The notes: generated from the letters alone by a model not told the origin. A stretch of 64,000 bases of DNA from Congeria kusceri (GCA_027627225.1 CM051038.1:37986341-38050340); one strand, 5' to 3'. Shown: positions 11,881 through 25,970, counted from the stretch's first letter. Made by a program: numbers and translations.

Positions 11881-12780
11881 AGTAAGTAAGACCGTTGTAA
11901 CCGGGCATTTTTGCAAGCCATTACTTTGCTCAAGTCCAGGCCCGGGAAAGAACTTCTCGGGCCCGTATCTTCGCCCCCGAGCTATGATCGGGCTGAATGA
12001 GGTGTCGTTTCAAAGGGTCAGCGCAAGTCCGATCCCCAATGTTCGCTTGGTATCCTCAGATAATTCTGACGATTGCAAGGACACGTCGTGGATCAGACAT
12101 TAAATATGCTAACCTAAATATACGATTTCGAATAAACAATTTTTAAACTTCAATATACATATTGGGGACAATTGAAGACTGGATATTCTAATATAACACT
12201 CTTAATTTCCAATCTACCTGCAGATCGCGGAATTGTGACATTTGTCGGCTTGGCGAAATGAAAATTCGTGAGAAAAAGCAAGGCAAGCCTCACTGAAAAC
12301 GTACAATTCGCGCGAGCGAGTTAGTTCACACACTTGCCAGCAGGCATCGACGGCCGCGGGCATAACCGGGCGAAAAATTTGCGATAAACATATTGTCAGT
12401 CATTGCAGCTCTCTGTTTTGCCATAGGTACACTAGTTTTGTCTGTTAGTGGTCAATTCAAATGTAATAATTAGAATACCCAATACACCTTTCTACATTTA
12501 AATTGGAGATTCGAATGTCCAATATACATTTTTCAGGTACATTGGAGATTCGAAATTGCATATCAATATTATTCCTAGCGACTAAGCTGTCTCTGGTTTG
12601 CATTATATGCTTGACTTCCTCTACTAATAAGTATTCTGTATGTTATAATTCGAATAGCCAATCTACCTCTGTGCATGAATATTGGATATTCGATTATCCA
12701 ATATACTGTTCTACATGTATATTGGAGATTCGAATATCCAATCTCCAATCTCCAATATTTTTCTAACTTTATGACGCTGA
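11881..12780 (+). repeat. Degenerate satellite edge
   Basis: A variant module (TTCTCGGGCCCGTATCTTCG, CAAGTCCGATCCCCAATG) matches, in the opposite orientation, the one at 1100-1290. Further right only scattered ATTGGAGATTCGAAT-type pieces remain (12500-12750), and the array fades into unique DNA. Confidence 0.7.
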
Positions 12781-15227
12781 AAAACCCGGTTAGGCCTGCA
12801 TAAAATACGTAAATACCAGTATGTGAATTAAAGGGACGGTTTCAGAGTTTTTGGCTGTGAGAAATAATTTTCTAAAACTGACTTTTCTTGTTGTATAATA
12901 AATTTATTTTTCATATTTCAATGTTTAAAAGCACATTCCTTGTGCAAAGTTAAACTTTAGACTCATATATCTTTTTTTTCAGAAAAAACTGCTACCTGGT
13001 AGACATACTTCAGTATTTTTTACACCAAAAATCACAGTAAATATCAAAACAATTACGTTTCCCAAGCAATACAGTATAGCAGACAAAAAGTAACAAACGG
13101 TACTTTCCGCCTACAGTGGATTTCTGTTTAGAAGAGACTTCCTTAAAACAGAAAATACCATAAAAGCGGAAAGTGTCGTCCTGGAACATCAACCATACAT
13201 CGTGTGTCGTTAATATATCGTTTTATACCTTTGCACAGGTAAACACTGATACAAGGACGAAATGTTTCGAGTAACATCCCTATTAATTATTTTATGGATA
13301 TAGGGCAAGAAAGGTAACCTATAACCGGAAAATTGAATTGTTAATTAGTATTTTTTGGGCGCAGAATTGTGTTCTCTGGGTGCATTCTAGACTTCTAGAC
13401 GTTGTAAATGCCAGCAAAGATGTTGCCAAAAACACAGCAGTAACTGTACTTATTTAAAACGCGAACCATAGACATGTTTTGATATTACATGTAGCTCTAT
13501 CTATATAACAAAATCGAAATAAATGCATTTTTTATCATTTATGTATATTACCATAGGGCATATAACCACATACACTTATGTTCGGACCAGCGTATGTTTA
13601 TCCCTAATATAAATCAAGGACGTTGAGCCCCGTGTGCACGCCTCTTGAATCGGATAACTGCACTGCGAAATATGAAATTAACCGATTAGTTGTAGTTTTT
13701 GCAAATTAAAATGGTGCATATAAACCAAAAACTTGTATCCGGGAAAGCGTATGTTGATGGTTATATAAATCAAGGTTGTTGTGAACCGTGCGCTCGCCCC
13801 GTTTATACACTTCATTCAGCCAATGCGGTAACATCATTGACAAATAGGGAAAAAACCCGATTACACATGTACACAAAATGCACAATATGTAAATTAAAAG
13901 AACCAAACTAAGAACTTTGGATTGTAGACAATCATTTGATTATCGTTTTTAATTAAGTCGCACTTTTGTTAGTTTACTATTAAGTCGGAATTGATAGTTA
14001 GCCTGCAAAACACTTCTGCATTGTGTAAACTAATACAATGCCACTAGATTTACACGGATGTCACTAATTTGCAACATTTTCTATATACATGCAAATCTTT
14101 TGCAAAAAGAAAACATTTTTTAGCATAAGCGAAACAGGACCAATAATGCTGTTCTAAAGCTTTTGTCATAGTTTTAACTAACGCGTAATTAAGTCGTAGT
14201 TACATACATGTACATTATGACAAAAAGAAAATTACAAACATCTTAATGACCTAATATAATCAGCTCAAGAGAAGTTTTAAGAACAAATTAACAGGGGAAA
14301 TAACGCATGCTCTGTCATTGTATGCAGTTTCATTTTGACACCAACCGTCCAATATCAAATAGAACACAGTCACGGTAACCTGGTATGCAGTTTACTCGCT
14401 TAAATGACCACGTTGGTAGGTTGCAATGACCTTCTGTTAGTTGCATTCTATTTATTTAAACAGCCAATCAATGTTAATGAAAATACATCAGACACAAACA
14501 CATTTGGGTAAATATTATACAAGCGGATTGTTCGTGCTAATCAGATAATCGCATTTGCAAATATTATTAGACGTTTTACGATAACAAATCTTACGCAATG
14601 GTGTTATTATAGTTCAGTTTCATTAATAACACTACGTTCTATATGTTTATTACAATATACTGCGATTTAAACTGGAAGACAAGTTAATAAGAACCATTGT
14701 TAAAATATACATATTTGGCTACTGTTTAATTAGAAACTAGTTTTCGGCTGGGGTGTACAGCGGAAACTCAAATAGATGTACAAACGTTGATTCAACTGTT
14801 GTTTTAGCTTACACAACACTAATACACGATGCAAAAATCCACACTCGTGTATTTGTTGATTTATCAAATCCTTTAGTGTTTCCTTCGTCATATTTATGGT
14901 TTTTTCTGTCTGTTGAATAGTTATATTGTCACTTTCTTCTGCTTATTTTGAAAATAACTGATATAAATAATGGTACCTAACACTTGAATTGTTTTTTCAC
15001 TTAATATGAACAATTGAAAATAATGCATATTACGCCGCTGTAAAGTAGAGAGTCACGTTGTTTTGTGTTTGCTAAATGATAATAAATGCTATTAAATATA
15101 CTGGCGCCATTATCCTCTATCATATATCAACATCGTGTGCAATTTCTTCGTGCTTAATTGCAGAGAAGATCAACAACAGTTACTCCCAGACGAGACACTA
15201 GGTAACACTCAGCCAATCCGACAACTT
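12781..15227. other. Intergenic AT-rich stretch, nothing recognised
   Basis: No exon-like or RNA-like structure that I can support. Open frames are short and lack family signatures. Confidence 0.5.
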
Positions 15228-15494
15228 GGCCCGTATTCACCAACCTATTCTTAGAGCTTAGAATAAAAAATATTCTTGAAACTGTACTGTTCTAAGAACG
15301 CTATCAAGTTAAATCTAAATTTGTATTCAGTATATCTAATTACATCTCTTTTTTTAATTTAGAACGACTTGTTAATGACATAAGGCAATGGAAACATTGG
15401 TACCCAGTATATTTGTAAACGCTGAAGTATGTTTTCTTGAGACTAAGTCTATTCTTTAATCTTACATCCACGGATAGAATGGTGAATACGGGCC
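15228..15494. mobile_element. MITE-like element with GGCCCGTATTCACCA termini
   Basis: GGCCCGTATTCACCA at the left end pairs with the inverted copy ending at 15494, and the similarity extends inward (ACCTATTC against GATAGAATGG). At 267 bp it has no coding capacity. I see no clear target-site duplication. Confidence 0.65.
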
Positions 15495-16295
15495 CGGATA
15501 GCGTGAAATACGGAAAGTGCACGTACTGATTTTTAATGCAGACAACATGCAAAACACGACAACTGGTTTACTGATTATAAAAACATTACCACAGCACATG
15601 CAACCTTCACATATGACAAAAATCTTTTGAAATACAGGTGAACTTAAATTATATTAAAACATGAAACCGAGATTAAACCGATCAAAACGTTTCTGCCTTT
15701 CATCAGCCAATAAAAAGTTAATATATTCATAACTTATAACGTAAACCTGTTTACCGATTGCGCCCGTATACAAAATACTTTTTGTATCTTGCTGTTCAGG
15801 CAAGTACTTAACATGGTAGTACATAGATGCAAATAGATGCATAGATGCAAGTTAATAAATGTTATTTTATGTTTTTCAGTGATTTAAATGGAAGTATCAG
15901 TGAAATTAAAATTAGTAATTTACTGTTTAAAACAGTAACAATTATCAATGGTAATTTTCACTGTTTCACGATGGTTCCCGATTTAATACAGCGGACCGCC
16001 AATGATGCCGAACTCAAAATTGTGAAATAACGTCATTGTTTTGACGTCATGACGTTACAATTCCCGCAATATTTTCAAATTAAACACATTCAGATAGCAC
16101 TGAAAATATCACAAAACGGCCTTAAAAGCATATAATAAAAAGCAAATGTGTTGGTTTCCGTAGAATATCGATTTTTGATTCACTCGTGCTAATAGAAAAT
16201 ATATGTTTAGTATATAAATTTCTATGATCACTCGTGAATTAAAATCAATTTTCTACCAAAACCAAAATTCTCTATCTAATAGATTCAATTAGCTT

Positions 16296-16648
16296 CAGGC
16301 CCCGTGTTCACAAAACACGTTAAGCCTGAATTTCAGGTTTTAGATCAACTTGAGCCAGATATTTTAGGATCAGGCTCAAAAATGGCGTTCACTTATAATC
16401 TGGATCAATTTTAATTGTTGTTCAGATATATATTATACATTATTATGAACTTCTCTTTGGGTGTGTTTCTATCTGATATGAAGAATTTAATAGAAATATA
16501 ACAAAATGTATGGGTTTTTTTAATTTAGAGCAAAAGTTATTTCAAAAATATTTTTCAGATTCGGCTCAATTGAGCTGGAAGATCAAGATCAGCTAAGATC
16601 TTGATCCTGAAGTTAATCCTTGTTAATCCTTTGTGAACACAGGGCCTG
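16296..16648. mobile_element. MITE-like element with CAGGCCC(C/T)GTGTTCACAAA termini
   Basis: The 19-base termini are inverted with one mismatch. Weaker inverted similarity continues inside (AAGCCTGAATTTCAGG against TTGATCCTGAAGTTAA; GGCTCAA near both ends). The length is 353 bp and it is non-coding. The TSD is not clear. Confidence 0.7.
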
Positions 16649-18230
16649 TTCTTTGGTTGAACTTACTAGCAAACACCTTTCAATTTAAAACCAAAATTGA
16701 CATAAATGTTTTGAACTTATTCTACGACGACCAGCATCATGCACATTACCTATTTATAAACATTCCTGATTTCAGCAATACTGTATGGATAATATACCTA
16801 TTTGATGTCATTCCACAGAGGCCCGAACTATGGGTTCAAGTCCGATTGCGTAGCACGAGTGCTTTAACGCAATTTTAAGGGCCTCTGCGGACGTTAACGA
16901 CTGAAAAATGTGTGCATTGTCGCTATTATAGCATTAAAAACATACATCTAGTGTAATAAAATCGACACAAATTAGTAATTTATTATAAAATCCTATTTAT
17001 TTTTTATAGTATAGAGTAACCCAAACTTGTGCAGCTGTATGACGTATTTTTAATAATTACATTACCAGGGCCGCGTTCAACCGAGCTGGAATTGTCATGG
17101 TTGTTCTTTGTATAAATCACCGTGGACTGCGGGTGCTAAAACACCCCAAAAACCAAGGAGATTCCCTGCGGCAAAATAAAATTGTCCACAGTGGGAAGAA
17201 CGTATTGGCTAAAATAACGCGAAGTGTAGTGTAATAAACTGATCTTACAACTAAACGGAACTAAACAAATGTCTGCCGGTTAAAACAAAGTAAATTCTGA
17301 GAAATTAAAATATTTGTCTATATTAGAAACAACTGCAAATATACGAAAATGAGAAAACCAGTTTGATTCACAGTCGAAACAACACGAGGATATTGTTGAT
17401 TTGTCACAGTAAGAAAAAAAGGCACGAATTATAAATAAATATTTCACAAAAGTAAAATATTATGCGCTCTACCTGTGACCTTGTCTTATAAGTCAACATG
17501 TTTATAAACATGTGGTGAGTGACATATTTAACCAACCAATCAATGTAACTGAAACAAGTCAGGGAAAGCACCTTTGCAATGCTTGCAATATCTTTTTTTA
17601 CAATAATCAGGTCATTGACATTGCGAAAATGATCATAACCATTACGAAATGCGGTTAAAATGTTTAATCAATAACATCGCCTTCGTTACTTTAAGCGGCA
17701 CTATCAATGTTCTGTTCTGTTCAATATTTGTTTGCTACATTGACAGTTTTCGCGGTTACTTCTGGGCCCAGTGTGAGGGTGGACTGCCTTAAAACCGTTT
17801 AAACCCCGCAACCCGTTCAAAGGCGGTGTCCACAGTTTTTGTTTGTTACTTTTTCGTGTTACTGGATCGTATTGCAATTGGTCACTTGTCTCAAATAAAA
17901 GCACCAAATCCTAGACCTCAGTAAAGATGCAACTAAACTGAAAAACTAGTTTATTTCAAAACTTTTGCTTGTGGTGTCTCGAGATTTAACAAAGTATTTC
18001 TTTCTACAAATTATATAAAACCAAGTAGTTATGCTGTATACCATGTCGCCGATTTTGAAATGAGAAAACGTATTAAAATGTTTTGCAGTTTTGCAATGTT
18101 GCGAAAAGAAAACCAAACAACAAAAAAGTACATCCAAGAAACTCGTGTCAGACTATGATTTTAGCCATCAAACATCCCAACGTCTATCTTTGGATTTTTA
18201 TGTTTTTCCCAGACGCGCTCACCTGTGAAT
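16649..18230. other. Intergenic stretch upstream of the BRICHOS gene
   Basis: AT-rich sequence with short frames only. A small inverted pair (CAGAGGCCC at about 16818 and GGGCCTCTG at about 16880) is present. No exon is supported. Confidence 0.45.
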
Positions 18231-18238
18231 GAAAAGAA

Positions 18239-18247
18239 CTATAAAAG
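18239..18247 (+). promoter_or_regulatory. TATA box of the BRICHOS gene
   Basis: CTATAAAAG lies 75 bp upstream of the predicted start codon (18314), which predicts transcription starting near 18265-18275. This is inferred from sequence alone. Confidence 0.5.
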
Positions 18248-18313
18248 AAGACTCGGGATGATACCAGATGTAAGCCGTGAAAAACCTTTCACAACAACAC
18301 AGAGGACTAGCAG

Positions 18314-21224
18314 ATGAAACCAACACTAGGCATGGAGGAGGGAAAGACTAGCTACCCAGTAACGATTGCACAGGTAACTTTTCTGTGTATTATAATACGA
18401 TTGTTTATAAAGTATACACATCAAACTAATTAGAAGACTTTTATTTTAGTTAGATGTTAACTAGTTTATTATGAGGATTTTATCTTATAAGCACTTTCAT
18501 TATATAAATCGTTTGGCGAGAACGGGTCAATTATTTGGTCATGAAGTTTAGTGGATTCATTTAAATAACCTATTTTATTCCAAAATTCTATTTTATCGAT
18601 GTAGCCAGCAGATGTCCCGAAAGGCAAATTGAAGTTCATTAGAAATACTGCGGTTGCCTTCATTGGCGTTGTAATGGTGGCTGCCGTCATTGTTGTGGCC
18701 GTTTACTTTGGCACCAAGTCGACCAAGGATACGTACCAGGTAATTTCATTTTTAGATAATCAACATTTCAACAACAGAAGCATAAATATTCTGGCATATT
18801 TGCCAAATTAAGCGAAAATAAAATTTTGCTATGTTGATTTTTAGCTTTTTTGAATTGAATGTAATTGCGTTTAGTCCTTGTTTAGATTTATATTTAGAAA
18901 CGGTGATATGAGATCATGCAGTCTCCATTTGTTTGTAGAACTTTCAGCGGATAAAATCCGTTTTTATTTACCGTAAAGTTGCTCGAAGTATGTTGCGGAT
19001 AATTATATAATCTATTTAGACATTGTATTTGAGGATGTTTGCGGGTGTCCGAACGCATAGCACGTTTTCTTAATTTTAAAACAGCTGTAATTATGTCAAC
19101 ATAAGTTTACAATACAAGTCAGTGTTTCCATATTCTTGATATTTAGGCATATTGTAACTAACAATATGAACCCTAAATGACCACTCCAGGAGGCGTGGCA
19201 TACATTCCGTGACCAGGAAGGCCGCTACATCGAGGAGAAAGTAAACAAGACCAAGGACACGGTAGAGGTGGACGTTCCAAACAGCGTCCAGATCATCTAC
19301 GACTACACCAACGTGAGTTTCATCTATATTAACGTATTCTCATTCACAATGCATGGTTGATCACATACATTGACATGTGGACTGATGTAATAAAATATAA
19401 ATACGTATCGAACAATAAAAGGTTCTAGAAGTGTTGTTTCTAAAAGATATATCAGCATTATCTGTACATATGCTGATGTCACGTTCTGGCTCTGAACGAA
19501 CTATATATTTTCGGAGTAGTTTTATGGTTACGACGTTTACCTATCTTATATAACACAAGACATATACTTATTATTTATTCTGGTGTATTTATTTGAACTG
19601 TCAACGTAAACGGAAAATGTAACTATGTCGTTTTATAGACAGTATGTACCTTTACTGTTTTTTTTTCTTTTACGGAGTATATGGCTGAAAACACCGAAAG
19701 CAGGGAATATCACATATTTCAATCTTTACTAATTATGCAGGGTATTTCCGTTGAACGGTACACTGACGTCAGAACGAAGGTGAGAGGGCCGTGCTACGTC
19801 CGATACCTCAATAGTAGCAAAGACCAGAACCAGTCAACGATGCGCAGACAACTGATGTAAGTTTGCTGAAATACTGTGCTACATTTTGTATAGGTCATAA
19901 CGCTAAAAATGTAATATTCGTTTTAGAGCATTTCAGAATATGCTAAGAGTATCAATCAACTTTCATTCGAATTATGCACGGAGTCATTTAGAAACCACCT
20001 AAGTTTTTATTATATATACTGTAATAAGTTACATTTTAATTTATGATAAAATGTTTTATCCCATCATTGATGTAATACTAGTAATCCCCCGTGATTAAGA
20101 TGTTCGTGACGACATTTTTGTTCTCCGTGCCATGTAGCATAGTTTTAGATTATTTTATATAAAAAAACAAAAAAAATGATTGTCTTGAATGGATACATAC
20201 AATACTAGTGTTGAATAAAGAAGAACAGTTTATCTGCTCGGAAAAAACAAACATTTAACAACTCAAAAAGGCTCGTGGTTCGTGCTTAAAACTTCGCTAG
20301 ATACATTTATCTTATAGTACCTGTTTACATACTGGCACATTCAAAACCTCCATCATTTCTTCACATATTTAATTCATCCTCTTGTGAACATAAATCATTG
20401 TAATTTACTTTTATCTGAATGTTTATCTTAACCTATCTTTTGGTTATGTTTACAAATATCCATATTCAGATTATATATAATGGACCTTATATTAAACAGT
20501 ATCAGAGTCCTGGCTCCTATGGTACGAAGGAAATGACGCAACACTGGAAATTCACGGACCGGAAAGTTCCATCATATCTGACGTCATCACCACGTGTGCA
20601 GGAAATGTGCAAGGACACGGGCATCTTCTGGATGGAGGGTGAGACAAACGCATGCTTTGAAAAATATTCTTCTCAGTCTCACAAAACATGTACGTGTCTC
20701 ATTATGTAACTATTGTATTTGTAAGTTGTACATTATAGAAATGTAAACCTATTTACATTACGCACATGCATCTATTCTGGACTCGTCAAATGCATACACA
20801 ATATGTCTTTTTATAGACACTCTTTTAAATAATTATGATGTTCTAGTATTTCATGTTTTCGCAGATTATGTTTGGAAGTCATTTGTACCATTGTTTGATT
20901 TCTTTTCTTTTTTATTTCAAAGAGGTACCAGAGTCATCGATTCAGAAGAGGCAGACATACAACTGTTACCTGTACCTCATCCAGCCAATAATCTACCAGG
21001 GAACAAAATGCTTGTATTACGAGTACAGTTACGGATTGTTTTTCTTCAGTTACTGGGACATATGGTGCGAGAAGGCAGCAACCACCACAGGTATATGCAT
21101 TCACGTTTCATCGTTTGCACATTTTCGTTGGAATACTAGATTTTGATTTCTTGTTTTTTGCGTATACCTAAAATTATGTTTGACATTAATATCAACCTGA
21201 ATTTATTTTGCAGCGGGGCCATAG
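18314..21224 (+). CDS. BRICHOS-domain type II membrane protein, seven exons
   Basis: Predicted coding exons are 18314-18373, 18605-18739, 19190-19312, 19741-19856, 20508-20638, 20923-21090 and 21214-21224, all bounded by AG/GT. They total 744 bp in one frame, giving 247 aa and a TAG stop. Residues 1-33 are cytosolic and basic near the membrane (KGKLKFIR), and about 35-55 form one hydrophobic segment. A linker follows, then a BRICHOS domain with the family's conserved Asp (D103, in IIYDYTN) and two Cys (C124 in GPCYV, C179 in EMCKD). The C-terminal tail (190-247) is Tyr- and aromatic-rich with C203, C218 and C237, and starts near a dibasic K197-R198. BRICHOS proteins are secretory-pathway proproteins in which the domain chaperones a neighbouring segment. 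The start of exon 5 is the weakest call: 20508 fits the phase, but the stronger-looking AG at 20469 does not. The substrate or partner is unknown. Confidence 0.85.
20228..20320. repeat. Diverged copy of the 62-kb hairpin element, in intron 4
   Basis: AAGGCTCGTGGTT followed by a GCTTAAAACTTCGCTAGATA-type stretch, with flanking TTTATCT pieces, resembles the hairpin at 62093-62178. The arms are eroded here. Confidence 0.4.
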
Positions 21225-21433
21225 TCAACGATGCAGTAAATGGCTACATTCACGTGTTCTCTGTGTGGTGATTTACATATTGAAGATCTGCTAATATCTA
21301 TCCATCGATTAGGAGCACATGGGACCCATAAGCTCAATCAACACGTGTAACAATTCATATACAATTTAAAAGACTGTTGATATCCATTTCTCTGTTTTTG
21401 TCACAGGTTGTGTTTTTTTATTTTCAAATTTCA

Positions 21434-21525
21434 AATAAAACCAATGCAAGCAATAAATGTCTGTATATGTTTCTTTTACAATAACCGTATTGAAATATGC
21501 ATCCATCTACCCAGTCTCTTTAATA
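21434..21525 (+). terminator. Polyadenylation signals of the BRICHOS gene
   Basis: AATAAA occurs at 21434-21439 and 21452-21457, and again near 21520, about 210-300 bp past the stop codon. Any of these could end the mRNA. Confidence 0.5.
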
Positions 21526-21549
21526 AAACCTCTAGCAACATTCGTTGTT

Positions 21550-23510
21550 GTTGTTGATTCTATGTGGTGATGAGGAAGAAGACGATGATAGTATGACTAT
21601 AATCATAACATATTTATTTAGTGTTCATAATTTCCATATAGCATTATTCTCGAATAGTTCTTTTATGTACAAAGTGAAAATCCGCGTGAAGTGATACCTT
21701 ACTTTCCACAGAAGACTTTTCCGTACGACATATCAAAACAAAAGCATGTGATTGCTCATTACATTTTAGAAAGAAACGTATATTACCTAGTAAACTTGTA
21801 AATGTAGTTTAGAATACGTTGATTTAGTATATAAAGTTAAGATAATATACATGTGTAACTTTCATGTAGTAACAACCTTTATGCGATCCAGTAAGATTAA
21901 GCTACGAAAGATGTCCATAATAATAATACAAACAATGTGACTATCCAGCTGCAACAGCAGGAAAGAACTAAATAAACAGCACAAGGTCCATTATATACGG
22001 CAAGTGAACAATTGCCAAAATACAACAACGCAATACAAAAAAAACTAACAAAAGCACAATAACAAAAATGAATAAAACTGGCGTCACCGTCATTGAACGG
22101 TCAATGCCAAGCATTTGAGGTTTAAACCTGTTTACGGGCATCCGAATGTTAATAATAATAATAATCAGAGCGTTGCAAATCAAATTGAAAAGTAATAAAA
22201 GATAAATTTTGATCAATTTAAAGTAGAACAACTCTAATGGGCAATATTTCAAACCTAATTTTGCATATTATTTCCATTATCTGTATTACATCATTGATCT
22301 TAATATTACAAATTTTTGAGGGTGGCTTTCCATGCAAAAACAATCATTTTTTAATGTTCAGGACAACCCCTTGTTCCATTTTTCATCAAACTTAATTTAC
22401 CCCTATGGATGAACAAAAATCATAACTCAGTTATATGTGCAAATATATCAAAACTGTTGGTGTCTTTTATACAAGTAATGATTAAAAATTATAAACTTAG
22501 ACAACATAAGGCGTTAAACAAGATAAACATATTGATATTTATCAATTTTCTATGGTAGCTCAGCATAAACTTGAAGCAGACAGAACAGATAAAATAATAT
22601 GTTGTCTAAAAGATTTTGGTTTTCCTGGACTGGTATGCTTTTTCACTTTAATCTTTTTATTTATTTTTCATCTATGACATATATTTGACTAAACTATAAA
22701 GTAAGAAACTTATTTACCGTGTACTTCTTGAAAAATGTGAAGAAAAACTGTCATACCCCTTAAAAATAAACAGCTGCATTTAGGCAATTCCACAACAATA
22801 CTTATCAAATGTGACATAAAATTATGCATTTTAAGTTTAATACATCATTTATACCAGTTAAACTAAATATATAATAATTAACAGTTATTATTGCAGTTAA
22901 ACAAACTTTTTTTCAAAATTCTGTTCCCTGGGGGTACACAAAATGCCACCCACACCCTGCAACGTTTTCAGCTTTGGGACAACACACCGCACATCAACAA
23001 TAAGTGTCTTATTTATTATCTTCTTTTCCATTCATCTTGTAAAATTAATTTCAAAACTGTGTAATTACTGAATGCATCCGTATTAGTATGCTGATCATGA
23101 AGAAACACGGTGCACACATTCATAAGCAAACTGGCGCACATATTAAGTATAAGTACTCAACTATTAAAGTGTCTTAAGGCTTCAAAACTAAGGGACTGAC
23201 ACATCATACACGTACTTCATGACTTGTATGTTCATTTACTTACATGTATAGAAATATGGACAAACACAAATACATGTAAATAACATTACTTATACTAATA
23301 TGTTAATTGTACATTTAAGCAATACAATTTCGTAGTTCAAACATTAAAATGAAAAGCATCACATTATCCTTCAATGAATGACGTTCTGATTTTATAGACA
23401 ATTATTAATATATTCAGATGTTTCAGAATAAAAATACAATTCTTTCAATTTCTTGTCTTACTTACATGTGTTTCATCTTCTTATTATCAGGACTTAAGCT
23501 GGTTCATCAC
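21550..23510. other. AT-rich intergenic stretch, nothing recognised
   Basis: Short frames only, and no family signatures. It contains small AAT-type runs near 21920 and 22150. Confidence 0.45.
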
Positions 23511-23875
23511 AAGATCGATCCGGTGACGGTTATTTATTTTATTTGGCTCCGATTTTCTTTCCCTTTTTGCTCGTATTTATAATTTATAATAATATAATTT
23601 ATGCAATCCTTTCACAGTTGCTTTTGTTTATACCACGAACAATATGTGACTTTCGGTTTCGATTTATATAAATTTTCAATTATGTCAATATATTTATCTG
23701 TTTGCATTTCGTCAGAAGTATATATATGATACTAACATGTATAAAATAATGTGATTATACAAAAGAATGTACTAATATTAAAAATATCAGGTGTTCGACA
23801 AGAATCGGAGCCAAACGGGCATATTACGAACTGGGTAACGAAAATTTCCGACCGTCACCGATATTGGCCGATCTT
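23511..23875. mobile_element. Inverted-repeat element (MITE-like)
   Basis: The left end has CGGTGACGGT and, after 13 more bases, TGGCTCCGATT. Both recur inverted on the right (AATCGGAGCCA, then ACCGTCACCG, then CGATCTT). At about 365 bp it is non-coding. The exact ends and TSD are not clear. Confidence 0.55.
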
Positions 23876-24956
23876 AGAAAAAAAAACGCGGGAAATGATT
23901 AGAGTTGTACTACCTTAATTACAATTTGTTTACTCAGTGGTTGCACGATACCAGATTAATAGAACAGCAACTTTCTGAGGCTCAAATAACCTTTAAAAGA
24001 GGACAACAATTCAACTTACAATGGGATAAAACAGTCCGGTATTCGTCGTTTAAATTATTTAGATATGCATTTTTATGTTTGAAAAACAGACACAAACCTT
24101 TAAACTTTTGTATATGATCCAAGGTTTTTATAATGAATATTAATTCATTAACATTTCTTTGCAGTTTTACTTCTACAATAATCAATTTGACATTGTTTTC
24201 ACTTTTGCTGGATATGATTCTATAATGCAAGGTCTACAAGAGTTATTCTAAAAAAAGCATTTCGCTAGCACGTAATATGTACATGTTATGGTATTTTAAG
24301 TAAACAATACTTTTCTTAGAAGCGACCACATACAATCTTCATTACGTAACATCGGTTCACTTTAACATTGATTTGATTTCACATTAATGTATCTTCTTGC
24401 TCTGCATGAAGGTCGTTCAATTTATTGTGCATTTATATCACAGTTAATGATGCTTTGCTTTAGATGTACAATAAGAAAAAAACATATTAAGATTTATATT
24501 AAAATGTTATCCTTTCTAAAACAAGTTATGCCCAGGCAAAGCAAAAGAGCTTAGATCTGTCCGCAAGTGGTAAAGATCAAACTACCAAATTATCTATGAA
24601 GCGCTAGCGAGCATCATGGAATTGCCAGTTTGACCACTGCGTTCATAATCGCATTAACGCAACCAAAATTAAATTAAATCCTTAATTAATCATAAAAATA
24701 TATTATAATAACAACAACGTGAGAGTACTGTGTATTAAGTAATAGAGATTTTTGTTTGAGTAACGGTCTACATTGAATCTTATATTTTACATATGAAGTA
24801 CTGTCTTCATCACTTATAGATTGGAATAAGTAAGAAATTATGTACATGATTTCAAGATAAATACCTGCATCATTTAATTCTTAAACCCATTTGCAAATTT
24901 GAATAAACCATTTGTGCAATATATCTACCTATTAATTTATTTGCACAGGATACTTC
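23876..24956. other. AT-rich intergenic stretch, nothing recognised
   Basis: No supported gene or repeat family. Confidence 0.4.
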
Positions 24957-25590
<634 letters not shown>

Positions 25591-25970
25591 GAGTGTTTGC
25601 ATTGTTGATTAGTTGGAGTTTCATAAAGTTAACATTTGATTGGTTACGCTGATCATTTGCTATTTAAGACATGATTAAAAGTGCGTTTTATTGATGTATT
25701 GCAGAATAACCTGGGGGGTTGTTCATGTTGAATATTAACCAAAAACGTATACGTTATAAACAAGTCAAGTGCATTTCAGATGAGTATCATATGTGTTCCT
25801 CTTCTAGGTTTTGACTATTGCAGTTTCTAAACCAAGCAATCTGATTCATTGTGAAATAATGACAATACTCGATCATACAGCAAACATGTAGTGCTTGTGC
25901 AAGCATATGAAAAGGTTTATGGATTTACAAAATGTAACTTAGCCGCAAAGATCTTTGATCTAAAGACACG

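Noticed and set aside
13550..13800. A possible local duplication (GCGTATGTT ... ATATAAATCAAGG at two places)
   Set aside because: The match is short and broken; I cannot tell it from chance in AT-rich DNA.
16818..16890. A tRNA-like sequence (GGGTTCAAGTCCG) near 16831
   Set aside because: A B-box-like phrase alone, with no matching A box or stems at the right distance; the CAGAGGCCC/GGGCCTCTG pair fits a small inverted repeat better.
20419..20709. A 96-codon frame read as a single-exon gene
   Set aside because: Its middle is BRICHOS exon 5; the ends are intron sequence beyond AG/GT boundaries.
20853..21146. A 97-codon frame around exon 6 read as a separate gene
   Set aside because: Only 20923-21090 fits the spliced BRICHOS frame; the rest is intron.
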